A stretch of DNA of 64,000 nucleotides. Source: Nonomuraea zeae. Lineage in GTDB: Bacteria; Actinomycetota; Actinomycetes; Streptosporangiales; Streptosporangiaceae. Location of the stretch: the NCBI RefSeq assembly GCF_005889725.1, contig NZ_VCKX01000006.1:1-64000 (forward strand), in the 5' to 3' direction. The position numbers and the translations under genes are program-made. Under the pieces are notes generated by a model, which saw only the letters and a program-made list of their open reading frames with translations, was not told the origin of the DNA and did no database searches. Within the stretch, counting starts at the first letter, position 1; every line of letters begins with the position of its first letter. This document shows positions 50,821 to 60,281 of the stretch, piece by piece.

Positions 50821-53502
50821 GTGCCAGCCAAGAACGGCAGCGCCGGCGGAACACGCCTGGTGATCGTCGAGTCGCCCGCCAAGGCGAAGACGATTGCCGG
50901 GTACCTCGGGCGCGGCTACATCGTCGAATCGAGCATCGGCCACATCCGCGATCTGCCGGAGAGGGCCGACGACATCCCCGAGAAGTACAAGGGGGCGCCA
51001 TGGGCGCGTCTGGGTGTCAATGTCGAGCACGAGTTCGAGCCGCTGTACGTGGTCAACGCCGACAAGAGGTCGCAGGTCAACAAGCTGCGGCAGCTGCTGA
51101 AGGACGCTGACGAGCTCTATCTGGCCACTGACGAGGACCGCGAGGGCGAGGCCATCGCGTGGCACCTGCGTGAGGTGCTCAAGCCCAAGGTGCCGGTGCA
51201 CCGCATGGTGTTCCACGAGATCACCCCACAGGCCATCCGCGACGCCGTGTCCAACCCGCGCGACCTCAACCTGCGCCTGGTGGACGCCCAGGAGACCCGG
51301 CGCATCCTCGACCGCCTCTACGGCTACGAGGTCAGCCCGGTCCTGTGGAAGAAGGTCAAGCCCCGCTTGTCCGCCGGTCGCGTGCAGTCCGTGGCGACCA
51401 GGCTGGTGGTGGAGCGCGAGCGGGAGCGGATGGCGTTCACGCCCGCCCACTACTGGGACCTGCAGGCGCTCTTCGACACCAACAAGGCCGAGGAGCGGCC
51501 GCGCGACTTCACCGGGACGCTGACGCAGGTCGACGGCAGGCGGGTGGCGCAGGGGCGCGACTTCGCCAGCACGGGCCGGCTGAAGAACGCCGACGTGCTG
51601 CACCTGTCCGAGGCCGCCGCGGGCGAGCTGGCGGGCCGGCTCCAGGGGGCGTCGTTCGCGGTCAAGTCCGTGGAGCGCAAGCCGTACACGCGTAAGCCGT
51701 ACGCGCCGTTCCGGACGACCACGTTGCAGCAGGAGGCCAGCCGGAAGCTGGGGTTCTCCGCCAAGTACACGATGCAGGTCGCGCAGCGGCTCTACGAGAA
51801 CGGCTTCATCACCTACATGCGTACCGACAGCATCACGCTGTCGGAGACGGCGGTCGCGGCCGCGCGGTCGCAGGCGATCAAGCTGTACGGCGCCGCGTAC
51901 GTGCCGGACAAGCCGCGCGTCTACAGCAGCAAGGTCAAGAGCGCGCAGGAGGCGCACGAGGCCATCCGGCCCTCCGGCGAGGAGTTCCGCACGCCGGGCG
52001 AGACCGGGCTGTCCGGTGACATGTTCCGGCTGTACGAGCTGATCTGGCAGCGGACCGTGTCCTCGCAGATGAAGGACGCGGTCGGCGAGTCGGTCACCGT
52101 CAAGGTGGGCGGCAGGTCGTCGTCGGGCGAGGACGTCGAGTTCAGCGCCTCCGGCCGGACGATCACTTTCTATGGGTTCCTGAAGGCGTACGTCGAGGGG
52201 TCCGACGACCCGTCGACCGACCGCGACGACTCCGAGAAGCGGCTGCCGAACCTCGCGGAGGGCGACGCGCTGACCGTGTCGCGGCTCGACGTGGCCGGCC
52301 ACTCGACCAAGCCGCCGGCCCGCTATACCGAGGCGTCGCTGGTCAAGGAGCTGGAGGATCGGGAGATCGGGCGGCCTTCGACGTACGCCTCGATCATCGG
52401 GACGATCCTCGACCGCGGTTACGTGTTCAAGAAGGGCACGGCGCTGGTGCCGTCGTTCCTGGCGTTCGCGGTGGTCAACCTGCTGGAGCAGCATTTCGGC
52501 AACCTGGTCGACTACGACTTCACGGCCGAGATGGAGAAGGTGCTCGACGACATCGCCAACGACCGGGCCGAACGGGTGCCCGAGCTGCAGCGCTTCTACT
52601 ACGGCGCCGACGGTGACGAGGGTCTCAAGGAGATGGTCACCGACCTCGGCGACATCGACGCCAAGGAGATCAGCTCGTTCCCCGTCCGGGACTCGGATAT
52701 CGTTCTACGAGTCGGCCGATACGGCCCCTACCTGGACAGGGACGGCGCACGGGTCAACGTGCCCGAGGACATGACGCCCGACGAGCTGACCGCGGAGAAG
52801 GCCGAGGAGCTGTTCTCGCGGCCGACGGGTGACCGGGAGCTGGGGCCCGACCCGGTGACCGGGCACATGATCGTGGCGAAGGACGGCCGGTACGGGCCTT
52901 ATGTGACGGAGATCCTGCCGGAGCCGTCGGAGGAGGAGACTCCGAAGCGGCGCACGAAGAAGGCCGACGCGCCGAAGCCCCGTACGAGCTCGCTGTTCAA
53001 GACGATGTCGCTCGACACGATCACGCTGGACGACGCGCTCAAGCTGCTGGCGATCCCCAGGCCCGTGGGCGAGCTGGACGGCGAGGAGGTCGTGGCGCAC
53101 AACGGGAAGTTCGGCCCGTACCTGAAGAAGGGCACCGACTCGCGTTCGCTGGCTTCGGAAGAAGACCTGCTGACGGTCACGATCGAGCAGGCGAAGGAGC
53201 TGTTCGCGCAGCCCAAGCAGCGGGGGCGGCGGGCCGCGGCGGCCGCGCCGCTGCGCGAGCTGGGCAACGATCCCGCCTCCAAGAAGCCCGTCGTGGTGAA
53301 GGAGGGACGTTTCGGGCCCTACGTGACAGACGGGGAGACGAACGCCTCGCTCCGCAAGGGCGACACGGTGGAGCAGATCACGATCGAGCGGGCGGCCGAG
53401 CTGCTGGCCGAGCGTCGTGAGCGGGCTCCGGCACCGAAGAAGACCACGCGGAAGGCTCCGGCGAAAAAGGCACCCGCGAAGAAGCCGGCGGCCAAATCCT
53501 AA
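50821..53502 (+). CDS. topA: DNA topoisomerase I (type IA)
   Basis: The protein has 893 residues. The Toprim domain starts with LVIVESPAKAKTIAGYLG and has the acidic triad LATDEDREGEAIAWHL. The catalytic Tyr is in GFITYMRTDSITLS (Tyr332). HEAIRPS and RPSTYASIIGTILDRGYV follow. The C-terminal part has four Topo_C-like G-[RK]-[YF]-G-P-Y repeats and a Lys/Ala-rich tail, as in other actinomycete enzymes. It relaxes negative supercoils. I chose GTG 50821, which has GTAGGAAG upstream. Confidence 0.97.
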   Translation: MPAKNGSAGGTRLVIVESPAKAKTIAGYLGRGYIVESSIGHIRDLPERADDIPEKYKGAPWARLGVNVEHEFEPLYVVNADKRSQVNKLRQLLKDADELYLATDEDREGEAIAWHLREVLKPKVPVHRMVFHEITPQAIRDAVSNPRDLNLRLVDAQETRRILDRLYGYEVSPVLWKKVKPRLSAGRVQSVATRLVVERERERMAFTPAHYWDLQALFDTNKAEERPRDFTGTLTQVDGRRVAQGRDFASTGRLKNADVLHLSEAAAGELAGRLQGASFAVKSVERKPYTRKPYAPFRTTTLQQEASRKLGFSAKYTMQVAQRLYENGFITYMRTDSITLSETAVAAARSQAIKLYGAAYVPDKPRVYSSKVKSAQEAHEAIRPSGEEFRTPGETGLSGDMFRLYELIWQRTVSSQMKDAVGESVTVKVGGRSSSGEDVEFSASGRTITFYGFLKAYVEGSDDPSTDRDDSEKRLPNLAEGDALTVSRLDVAGHSTKPPARYTEASLVKELEDREIGRPSTYASIIGTILDRGYVFKKGTALVPSFLAFAVVNLLEQHFGNLVDYDFTAEMEKVLDDIANDRAERVPELQRFYYGADGDEGLKEMVTDLGDIDAKEISSFPVRDSDIVLRVGRYGPYLDRDGARVNVPEDMTPDELTAEKAEELFSRPTGDRELGPDPVTGHMIVAKDGRYGPYVTEILPEPSEEETPKRRTKKADAPKPRTSSLFKTMSLDTITLDDALKLLAIPRPVGELDGEEVVAHNGKFGPYLKKGTDSRSLASEEDLLTVTIEQAKELFAQPKQRGRRAAAAAPLRELGNDPASKKPVVVKEGRFGPYVTDGETNASLRKGDTVEQITIERAAELLAERRERAPAPKKTTRKAPAKKAPAKKPAAKS

Positions 53503-53516
53503 GTAGCATCGTTTAT

Positions 53517-54848
53517 GTGTTCGTTTTGATCTTCGTGGCCGCGGTGCTGCTGGCGCATTACTACCTGTGGCACCGGCTGGTCCGCCGCACCACGGGCCCC
53601 GGGCGGTTACGCAAGTCGCTGACCTGGGGTTTGGCGGCTCTGCTCGCGGTGCTCGTGACGACGTTCGTGGGCGCGAGGATGGGGCTGGAGAGCTGGGTGG
53701 CCTGGCCGGGCTACATCTGGCTGGCGGTGATGTTCTACCTGGTCGTGATCCTCGCGGTGCTGGAGATTCCGCGGGCCGTGGTGGCGGCGGTCCTGCGCAG
53801 GGCCGGGCGTCGGGAGCGGGCGCCGGAAGCGACGCCCGAGCCGGTCGCGGTCCTGGCGGGCACGGCCGCACCGGCGGATCAACCCTCCTCTGGGCCTGCG
53901 GCCGGTCTGGAGCCTCCGGCTGGTCTGGAGCCTCCGGCTGGTTTGGAGTCTCCGGTGTCTCCGGTTGGTTCCGGGGAGGACGCGCCCGCCGCGGCCAGGG
54001 CGGTGGCGGGCGACATGAGCAGGCGGCTCTTTCTCGGGCGGACCACCGCCGCCATCGCGGGCGTGAGCGCGCTGGCCACGGTCGGGTACGGCATGTCGGC
54101 CGCACTCGGCGACCCCGTGATCGAACGGGTCAAGGTCGCGCTGCCCAAGCTGGATTCGCGGCTCGGCGGCCTGCGCTTCGCCGTGGTGAGCGACATCCAT
54201 CTCGGCCCGCTGACGGGCATCGGGCACACCGAGCGGATCGTCCGCATGATCAACGGGCTCGAGGCCGACGTCGTAGCGATCGTGGGTGACCTGGTCGACG
54301 GGTCGGTGGCCCAGCTCGGCGCACTGGCCAAGCCGCTGAAGAGCCTCGAGTCCCGTTACGGGGCCTTCTTCGTCACCGGCAATCACGAATACTTCGCGCC
54401 GGAAGGCCCAGGCGAGTGGATCGAGGAGCTCGGGGAGCTCGGTGTCCGCTCGTTGCGAAACGAACGCGTGGAGATCAGGCACCAGGGCGCGGTGCTCGAC
54501 CTGGCCGGCGTCAACGACGTGGGCGGCGCCGCCACCGGGGACGGCCCCGATTTCGCGAAGGCGCTCGGCGGGCGCGACGCCGGCCGGTCCACGGTGCTGC
54601 TCGCGCACCAGCCGATCCAGGTCTCCGAGGCCGCGCGGCACGGCGTGGACCTGCAACTGTCCGGGCACACGCACGGCGGGCAGATCGCGCCGTTCAACCT
54701 GGTGGTGGGGCTGCAGCAACCGGTGGTGTCGGGCCTGGCCACGGTCGACGGCGTGCAGGTCTACGTGTCCAGGGGCGCCGGGTTCTGGGGGCCGCCGGTG
54801 CGCGTCGGGGCTCCGCCGGAGATCACGCTGCTGGAGCTGCGCAGCTGA
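53517..54848 (+). CDS. Membrane-bound metallophosphoesterase
   Basis: This 443-residue protein has an N-terminal membrane region (IFVAAVLLAHYYLWHRLV, TWGLAALLAVLVTTFVGA, WLAVMFYLVVILAVLEI), a Pro/Ala-rich linker with a GLEPPA repeat, a twin-Arg-like segment (MSRRLFLGRTTAAIAG) and a calcineurin-like domain: VVSDIHLGPL, VGDLVDGS, TGNHEYF, LLAHQPI, SGHTHGGQI. All metal ligands are present. It is 15 bases after topA. The substrate is unknown. Confidence 0.9.
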   Translation: MFVLIFVAAVLLAHYYLWHRLVRRTTGPGRLRKSLTWGLAALLAVLVTTFVGARMGLESWVAWPGYIWLAVMFYLVVILAVLEIPRAVVAAVLRRAGRRERAPEATPEPVAVLAGTAAPADQPSSGPAAGLEPPAGLEPPAGLESPVSPVGSGEDAPAAARAVAGDMSRRLFLGRTTAAIAGVSALATVGYGMSAALGDPVIERVKVALPKLDSRLGGLRFAVVSDIHLGPLTGIGHTERIVRMINGLEADVVAIVGDLVDGSVAQLGALAKPLKSLESRYGAFFVTGNHEYFAPEGPGEWIEELGELGVRSLRNERVEIRHQGAVLDLAGVNDVGGAATGDGPDFAKALGGRDAGRSTVLLAHQPIQVSEAARHGVDLQLSGHTHGGQIAPFNLVVGLQQPVVSGLATVDGVQVYVSRGAGFWGPPVRVGAPPEITLLELRS

Positions 54849-54889
54849 CCTTCCGCTGTCCGGTGGTCACGCCGTGCCATCGTGGCGTA

Positions 54890-54905
54890 GTATCCAACCG
54901 GATAC
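54890..54905. promoter_or_regulatory. Inverted repeat operator before the XRE gene
   Basis: GTATCC-N4-GGATAC is a perfect 6-bp inverted repeat 16 bases before the ATG of the helix-turn-helix gene at 54922. The position fits autoregulation. Confidence 0.6.
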
Positions 54906-54921
54906 CCTTCGGAGGTGCAGC

Positions 54922-55479
54922 ATGGTCTCTTCGCCGGTGGAGGAGGCGCTTCAGCAGGAGGTCGCCTTCTGGGCCAAGCGCGGCGGGCTGCTGTTCAAGC
55001 AGGCCAGGCATGCCGCGAGTCTCAATCAGAAGGCGCTGGCCGGCGTCAGCGGCACGTCGAGGACGACGCTGTCGGCCTATGAGCACGGCAGGAAGTCGCC
55101 GACGCTGGAGACCGCGGGGCGCATCCTCGACGCCGCCGGGTTCCGGCTGGTGCTGGAGGCGAAGGTCGAGTTCGCCGCCCATGCGGGCGCGGACGGCCGG
55201 GCGTTCCACGTGCCGAGCCGGCTGCCGCGGCTGCCGGTCGCCGCCGCGCTGGGTGTCGCGCGGCTGGGCGGGCGGGTCTACGATCTGGCCGACAGGGATG
55301 AGCGGCGGGCGGCCTACGTCGCGCTCCTACGCGAGGGGAGTCCGCAGGAGCTGCTCGATCACGTGGACGGGGTGCTGCTCGTCGAGCTCTGGGACGAGCT
55401 CGTTCTGCCGCCGGAGATCCGTGCCGGATGGTGGCCTTTGGTGGAAGAGGCCCGACATGAGGCCGGAGTTGTGAATTGA
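54922..55479 (+). CDS. XRE-type helix-turn-helix regulator
   Basis: This 185-residue protein has a helix-turn-helix at residues 20-60 (KQARHAASLNQKALAGVSGT, TLSAYEHGRKSPTL), then about 120 residues without a recognised domain. GGAGG lies before the ATG. The inverted repeat upstream suggests that it represses itself. It could be the antitoxin-type half of a pair, but no toxin follows. Confidence 0.85.
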   Translation: MVSSPVEEALQQEVAFWAKRGGLLFKQARHAASLNQKALAGVSGTSRTTLSAYEHGRKSPTLETAGRILDAAGFRLVLEAKVEFAAHAGADGRAFHVPSRLPRLPVAAALGVARLGGRVYDLADRDERRAAYVALLREGSPQELLDHVDGVLLVELWDELVLPPEIRAGWWPLVEEARHEAGVVN

Positions 55480-55620
55480 TGATGTTTTTGGGGGCCTATT
55501 CCAGGTGTGTAACCTGCGCACCGGCCCGCGATCGTAATACCCTCAGCCACGTGCAGCCGGGAATATCTGGCTCATCTCTTGACTACCCGCTTCTGGCCAA
55601 CACCTGGATACGCTGAAATC

Positions 55621-57663
55621 ATGACTGCCCCTGGCCGACGCCGCCCAACTCACGTGCTGGCCAATGCGCCGTTCCGACGGCTCTGGACGGCTATGTCGGT
55701 GTGCAGCCTGGGTGACTGGCTCAACATCCTGGCCGTGACCGCCCTCGCCGGAAATCTCACCCAGGGCGACTACCGTGTGCAGTCGCTGGCCGTGGGCGGT
55801 GTGTTCATCGCCAAGATGCTGCCCGCCGTCCTGCTCGGGCCGCTCGCCGGGGTGTTCGCCGACCGGTTCGACCGCCGGCTGACGATGTTCGGGGCCGACC
55901 TGGCCCGCTTCGCCATCGTGCTGTCGATCCCGTTCGTCTACAGCTACCAGTGGCTGATCGTGGCGACCATCCTGGTCGAGTGCGTCAACCTGTTCTGGGT
56001 CCCGGCCAAGGACGCCACGGTGCCCAACCTGGTGCCCAAGGAGCAGCTCGAGTCGGCCAACCAGCTCAACCTGCTCGTCACCTACGGCACCGCGCCGATC
56101 GCGGCCATGCTGTTCGCGGCGCTGTCCGTGGTGGGCGACGTGGCCACGAGCATGGTGCCGTTCCTGTCCGGCCGGGACACCACGGGGGTGGCGCTGTTCG
56201 TCAACGCCTGCGCCTACCTCGTCTCCGCCTTCCTCATCTTCACGCTGCGAGACATCCCCAAGCGTGACGGCACGATCTCGACGCCTTCGGTGCTCAAGCA
56301 GATCATCGAGGGCTGGAAATACGTCGGCGGCAACCGGCTGGTCCGCGGCCTGATCATCGGCATGCTCGGGGCGTTCGCCGCGGGCGGGGCCGTGGTGGGC
56401 GTCGCGAAGATCTACGTGGTGGCCCTCGGCGGCGGCGACGCGGCCTACGGCGTGGTGTTCGGCGCGGTCTTCGTCGGCATGGCGCTGGGCATGTTCTTCG
56501 GGCTCAGGCTGCTGCACCAGCTGTCCAGGCGGCGGCTGTTCGGGCTGGCGATCACGGTCGCGGGCCTGGTGCTCGCCGCGATCGCGCTCGTGCACAACCT
56601 GGTCATCGTGGTCATGCTGACCGTGGTGCTGGGGGCGTGCGCGGGGATCGCCTGGATCATCGGCTACACCCTGATCGGGCTGGAGGTCGAAGACGCGCTG
56701 CGCGGCCGGACGTTCTCCTTCCTGCAGTCCACCGCGCGCGTCACGCTGCTGCTCGTGGTCGCCGTGGCCAACCCGCTGGCCGCGCTCTTCGGGGTGCACG
56801 AGCTGGGGCTGGGTGAGTTCGCCTACCGGTTCGACGGGACCAACCTGGTGCTGCTGATCGGCGGGGCGCTCGCCACGGCCGTCGGCATCCTGGCCCTGCG
56901 CCACATGGACGACAAGAAGGGCGTGCCCCTGTCCGCCGACCTGCTCGCCGCGGTGCGTGGCGAGCGCTTCCCCACGGAGCCGGCCGAGCATGTGCCCGGG
57001 CTGTTCGTGGCGTTCGAGGGCGGCGAGGGCTCCGGCAAGACGACCCAGTCGAGGCTGATCGCCATCTGGCTGCGCGACCAGGGCTTCGACGTCGTGCAGA
57101 CGCGTGAGCCCGGGTCCACGAAGGTCGGCATGCGGCTGCGGGCGATCCTGCTCGACGCGGCCGAGCGCGGGCTCTCGGCGCGCTCGGAGGCGCTGCTCTA
57201 CGCCGCCGACCGGGCCGAGCACGTGGAGAAGGTCATCAGGCCGGCCCTCTACCGGGGCTCGCTGGTGATCACCGACCGCTACGTCGACTCCTCACTCGCC
57301 TATCAGGGCGCGGGCCGGGCGCTCGACCCCGAGGACGTGTCCAAGATCAACGCCTGGGCGACGGGCGGGCTGGTGCCGCACCTGACCGTGCTCATCGACA
57401 CGCCGCCCGAGGTGGGGCTGACCCGGCTGGGCGGGGCGGCCGACCGGATCGAGGCAGAGCCGCTGGACTTCCACGAGCGGGTGCGCAAGGAGTTCCGGGC
57501 GCTGGCGGCGGCCGCGCCCGAGCGCTATCTCGTGGTCGACGGCACGCTGGCGATCAACGCGATCACCCGGCAGATCCAGGACCGCATCCACGAGCTCCTG
57601 CCCGACCCGGTGCCCAGGGAGTCGGAGGACGCCACCGGCACGATGCCGGCCATCCGCGACTAG
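55621..57663 (+). CDS. tmk: MFS transporter fused to thymidylate kinase
   Basis: This 680-residue fusion has residues 1-440 as an MFS-type transporter of about 11-12 segments (LWTAMSVCSLGDWLNILAV, LLGPLAGVFADRFDRRL) and residues about 458-660 as dTMP kinase: FVAFEGGEGSGKTTQSRLI (P-loop), TREPGSTKVG, DRYVDSSLAYQGAGR, and a LID-like part. The kinase makes dTDP. The same fusion is known in Streptomyces. I chose ATG 55621. The neighbour holB is the usual partner. Confidence 0.92.
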   Translation: MTAPGRRRPTHVLANAPFRRLWTAMSVCSLGDWLNILAVTALAGNLTQGDYRVQSLAVGGVFIAKMLPAVLLGPLAGVFADRFDRRLTMFGADLARFAIVLSIPFVYSYQWLIVATILVECVNLFWVPAKDATVPNLVPKEQLESANQLNLLVTYGTAPIAAMLFAALSVVGDVATSMVPFLSGRDTTGVALFVNACAYLVSAFLIFTLRDIPKRDGTISTPSVLKQIIEGWKYVGGNRLVRGLIIGMLGAFAAGGAVVGVAKIYVVALGGGDAAYGVVFGAVFVGMALGMFFGLRLLHQLSRRRLFGLAITVAGLVLAAIALVHNLVIVVMLTVVLGACAGIAWIIGYTLIGLEVEDALRGRTFSFLQSTARVTLLLVVAVANPLAALFGVHELGLGEFAYRFDGTNLVLLIGGALATAVGILALRHMDDKKGVPLSADLLAAVRGERFPTEPAEHVPGLFVAFEGGEGSGKTTQSRLIAIWLRDQGFDVVQTREPGSTKVGMRLRAILLDAAERGLSARSEALLYAADRAEHVEKVIRPALYRGSLVITDRYVDSSLAYQGAGRALDPEDVSKINAWATGGLVPHLTVLIDTPPEVGLTRLGGAADRIEAEPLDFHERVRKEFRALAAAAPERYLVVDGTLAINAITRQIQDRIHELLPDPVPRESEDATGTMPAIRD

Positions 57664-57758
57664 CGGCTGGCCGCCGTGACGGTGCCGGCGCGTGCCTGCC
57701 GTTCGCGGCTGGAACGTCACGGGTACGACGCCTGCCATCCGCGGCTAGCCTTACCTCT

Positions 57759-58931
57759 GTGACAGTTTTCGATGACCTCGTCGGGCAGGACCAGGCGACG
57801 GCCGTGCTGAGGCGGGCCTCGGCGGCGGCGCGTGAGGTCGTCGAGGGCGGGCGCGGCGCGGGCATGACGCACGCCTGGCTGTTCACCGGCCCTCCGGGCT
57901 CCGGGCGTGAAGACGCCGCCCGGGCGTTCGCCGCCGCGCTGATGTGCCCCGACGGCGGTTGCGGTCACTGCGACCAGTGCCATCAGGTGCTCATCGGCTC
58001 GCACCCCGACCTGGAGTCCGTACGTCCTGAGGGGCTTTCCTACAGCGTCAAGCAGACCAGGGAGCTCATCCTGCGGGCGGCAGGGGCGCCGACGCAGGGG
58101 CGCTGGCGGGTCATCCTGTTCGAGGACGCCGACCGCGCCACCGAATCCGCCGCGAACGCCCTGCTCAAGGCCATCGAGGAGCCTCCGCCCCGTACGGTGT
58201 GGCTGCTCTGCGCGCCCGCTCTGGACGACCTGATGATCACCATCAGGTCGCGCTGCCGCGCGGTCAACCTGACCACTCCCGGCACGGAGGCCGTGGCGCA
58301 CGTGCTGGCCACCCGCGACAGCGTGCCGTGGGAGACGGCCACGTTCGCCGCGCGAGCGGCTCAGGGGCACATCAGCCGGGCGCGGGCGCTGGCCCTGGAC
58401 GAGGGCGTCAGGCGACGTCGTGAGGCCGTGCTGGGCATCCCACGCTCGCTGACCGGGGTCGGCGAGTGCATCTCCGCCGCCGAACGGCTGGTGAAGACCG
58501 CGGAGGAAGAGGCCGCCGCCGCCACGACCACGCTCAACGAGAGTGAGACGACGGACCTGCGCAGGCTGTACGGCGAGGGATCCACCGGCAAGGGGCTCAA
58601 CCGCGGGCTCGTCCGCGGCGGGGCGGGAGCCCTGAAGGAGCTGGAGGACCGGCAGAAGTCGCGGGCCACCCGGATCAAGCGGGATTCGCTGGACTCGGCG
58701 TTGCTGGAGCTGGTGTCGTTCTACCGGGACGTGCTGGCCATGCAGTTCGGGGCCGGGGTGGAGCTGGCGAACGACGACATCCGCTTTGACCTCGACCAAC
58801 TGGCCAGGGCCTGCACGCCGGAGGAAACGCTGCGGCGGATCGATGCGATCATGCAGTGCAGGGAACGGCTCGGGGCGAACGTCAATCCGCAGATCGCGGT
58901 CGAGGCGATGATGCTCGCGCTGCGTCCCTGA
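57759..58931 (+). CDS. holB: DNA polymerase III subunit delta prime
   Basis: The protein has 390 residues. AWLFTGPPGSGREDAARAFA near 45 is a P-loop-like segment, DGGCGHCDQCHQVLIGSHPD the zinc module, and LKAIEEPPPRTVWLLC the clamp-loader motif. It helps load the sliding clamp. The start is GTG 57759 with no clear ribosome site. It follows tmk by 95 bases. Confidence 0.93.
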   Translation: MTVFDDLVGQDQATAVLRRASAAAREVVEGGRGAGMTHAWLFTGPPGSGREDAARAFAAALMCPDGGCGHCDQCHQVLIGSHPDLESVRPEGLSYSVKQTRELILRAAGAPTQGRWRVILFEDADRATESAANALLKAIEEPPPRTVWLLCAPALDDLMITIRSRCRAVNLTTPGTEAVAHVLATRDSVPWETATFAARAAQGHISRARALALDEGVRRRREAVLGIPRSLTGVGECISAAERLVKTAEEEAAAATTTLNESETTDLRRLYGEGSTGKGLNRGLVRGGAGALKELEDRQKSRATRIKRDSLDSALLELVSFYRDVLAMQFGAGVELANDDIRFDLDQLARACTPEETLRRIDAIMQCRERLGANVNPQIAVEAMMLALRP

Positions 58932-58942
58932 CCGACGCGGGG

Positions 58943-59311
58943 GTGTGGCGGGGGCAGGGACTCGCGGACAGGGTCGTCGAGGGCGGCACCGTCTTCCTGT
59001 GTACGCCGTCCATGCCGGGCTGCCGAGAGTCCTTCGTCTCTGAGGACCAGGCGACGGCGTACGAAAACTTCAAGCGCGCTTTCAAGAGCCAGGATGCGCT
59101 GGTCAAAGCGACCAAAATAGCGGACATGCCCCAGTCGTTCAGGCTGACCATGCGGCCGGAGACGAAGTGGGCGAAGGCGCTGAGCAAGCTCAGCCGGCAG
59201 CCCGGGGTCAGCCAGGTCGTCAACCCCGTTTGCGTGGGCGAACAGTCCCGGCTCCGCGATCATTTTCTGCTCCAGCTGCCGGCAGGCAAGGTGTGCCCCA
59301 CCGGCGGCTGA
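58943..59311 (+). CDS. Orphan FtsX extracellular-domain-like protein
   Basis: The protein has about 122 residues. VFLCTPSMPGCRESFVSEDQ, TAYENFKRAFKSQDALVKAT and IADMPQSFRLTM follow the pattern of the FtsX extracellular domain, with PGVSQVV at its end. The rest of FtsX, including all membrane segments, is absent. The start is uncertain: GTG 58943 lies just after the holB stop, and the frame is open from 58856. It may be a real small protein or a decayed gene. Confidence 0.5.
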   Translation: MWRGQGLADRVVEGGTVFLCTPSMPGCRESFVSEDQATAYENFKRAFKSQDALVKATKIADMPQSFRLTMRPETKWAKALSKLSRQPGVSQVVNPVCVGEQSRLRDHFLLQLPAGKVCPTGG

Positions 59312-59437
59312 TGCGGCGGGCGCGACCAGGCCCTGCCGAAATGCCGCGCCCACCCCGCGCCGTCAGCGGACGGACACACGTAATGTGGCACCGAAGGCGG
59401 TAAGACCCCGAGGCCGTCAGGAGGCGAGCGCGAGCCC

Positions 59438-60274
59438 ATGGGAATGATCATGGCCGTGAGCTTCACCCGTTATGGGAGGCTCTACTACCTCGATCCCGGC
59501 GGGCACAGCCCCAAGGTCGGCGACAAGGTGCTCGTACCAACCGATTCCGGGCCAGAGGTGGCGGAGTGCGTGTGGGCACCGCAATACACGAGCGAAGACA
59601 TCGACGGACTGCCGGTGTGCGCGGGACCGGCGGGCGAGGAGCATCTCACCCGTGACGAGTCCAACAAGCGCCGCAGGGCCGAGGCCCGCAGCGTCTCCAA
59701 ACGGCTGATCAAACGGCACACCCTGCCGATGAAGGTCGTCGGCATCGACTATCTCGACCAGGACAACGTCTACACGGTCTACTTCTCGGCGCCGCACCGG
59801 GTGGACTTCCGCGCCCTGGTGCGCGACCTGGCCCGCAACCTCCGGGCCAGGGTCGAGCTGCGGCAGATCGGGCCGAGGGACGAGGCGCGGCTCCAGGGCG
59901 GGATCGGCCCCTGCGGTCGCGACCTGTGCTGCGCCACGTTCCTGAAGGACTTCGAGCCGGTCTCCGTGCGGATGGCCAAGGACCAGGACCTGCCGGTCAA
60001 CCCGCTCCGGATCGCGGGCGCGTGCGGGCGGCTGATGTGCTGCCTGAAGTACGAGCATCCGCTTTACCAGGAGTTCCGGGCGTCGGCTCCACGGGTGGGC
60101 GCGAGCGTGGAGACCCCGCAGGGGGCCGGCACGGTGGTGGGGCACAACGTACCGTCCGACTCCGTGGTGGTGCGGCTCAACGACGGCGGGCGCCGGTGCG
60201 CCTGCTCGAAGGCCAGCGTGTGCGGGCCGCGCAAGGCGTACGACTCGACGTACGGCGACTCGGACCCGGTCTGA
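59438..60274 (+). CDS. ricT: PSP1/RicT-like protein
   Basis: The protein has 278 residues. VYFSAPHRVDFRALVRDLAR, ELRQIGPRDEARLQGGIGPC, GRDLCCATFL and GACGRLMCCLKYEHPLY show the cysteine pattern of PSP1/RicT, which in Bacillus binds Fe-S as part of the RicAFT complex involved in RNA processing and development. ATG 59438 or 59450 may be the start. The role in actinomycetes is unknown. Confidence 0.88.
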   Translation: MGMIMAVSFTRYGRLYYLDPGGHSPKVGDKVLVPTDSGPEVAECVWAPQYTSEDIDGLPVCAGPAGEEHLTRDESNKRRRAEARSVSKRLIKRHTLPMKVVGIDYLDQDNVYTVYFSAPHRVDFRALVRDLARNLRARVELRQIGPRDEARLQGGIGPCGRDLCCATFLKDFEPVSVRMAKDQDLPVNPLRIAGACGRLMCCLKYEHPLYQEFRASAPRVGASVETPQGAGTVVGHNVPSDSVVVRLNDGGRRCACSKASVCGPRKAYDSTYGDSDPV

Positions 60275-60281
60275 GGGCGGG

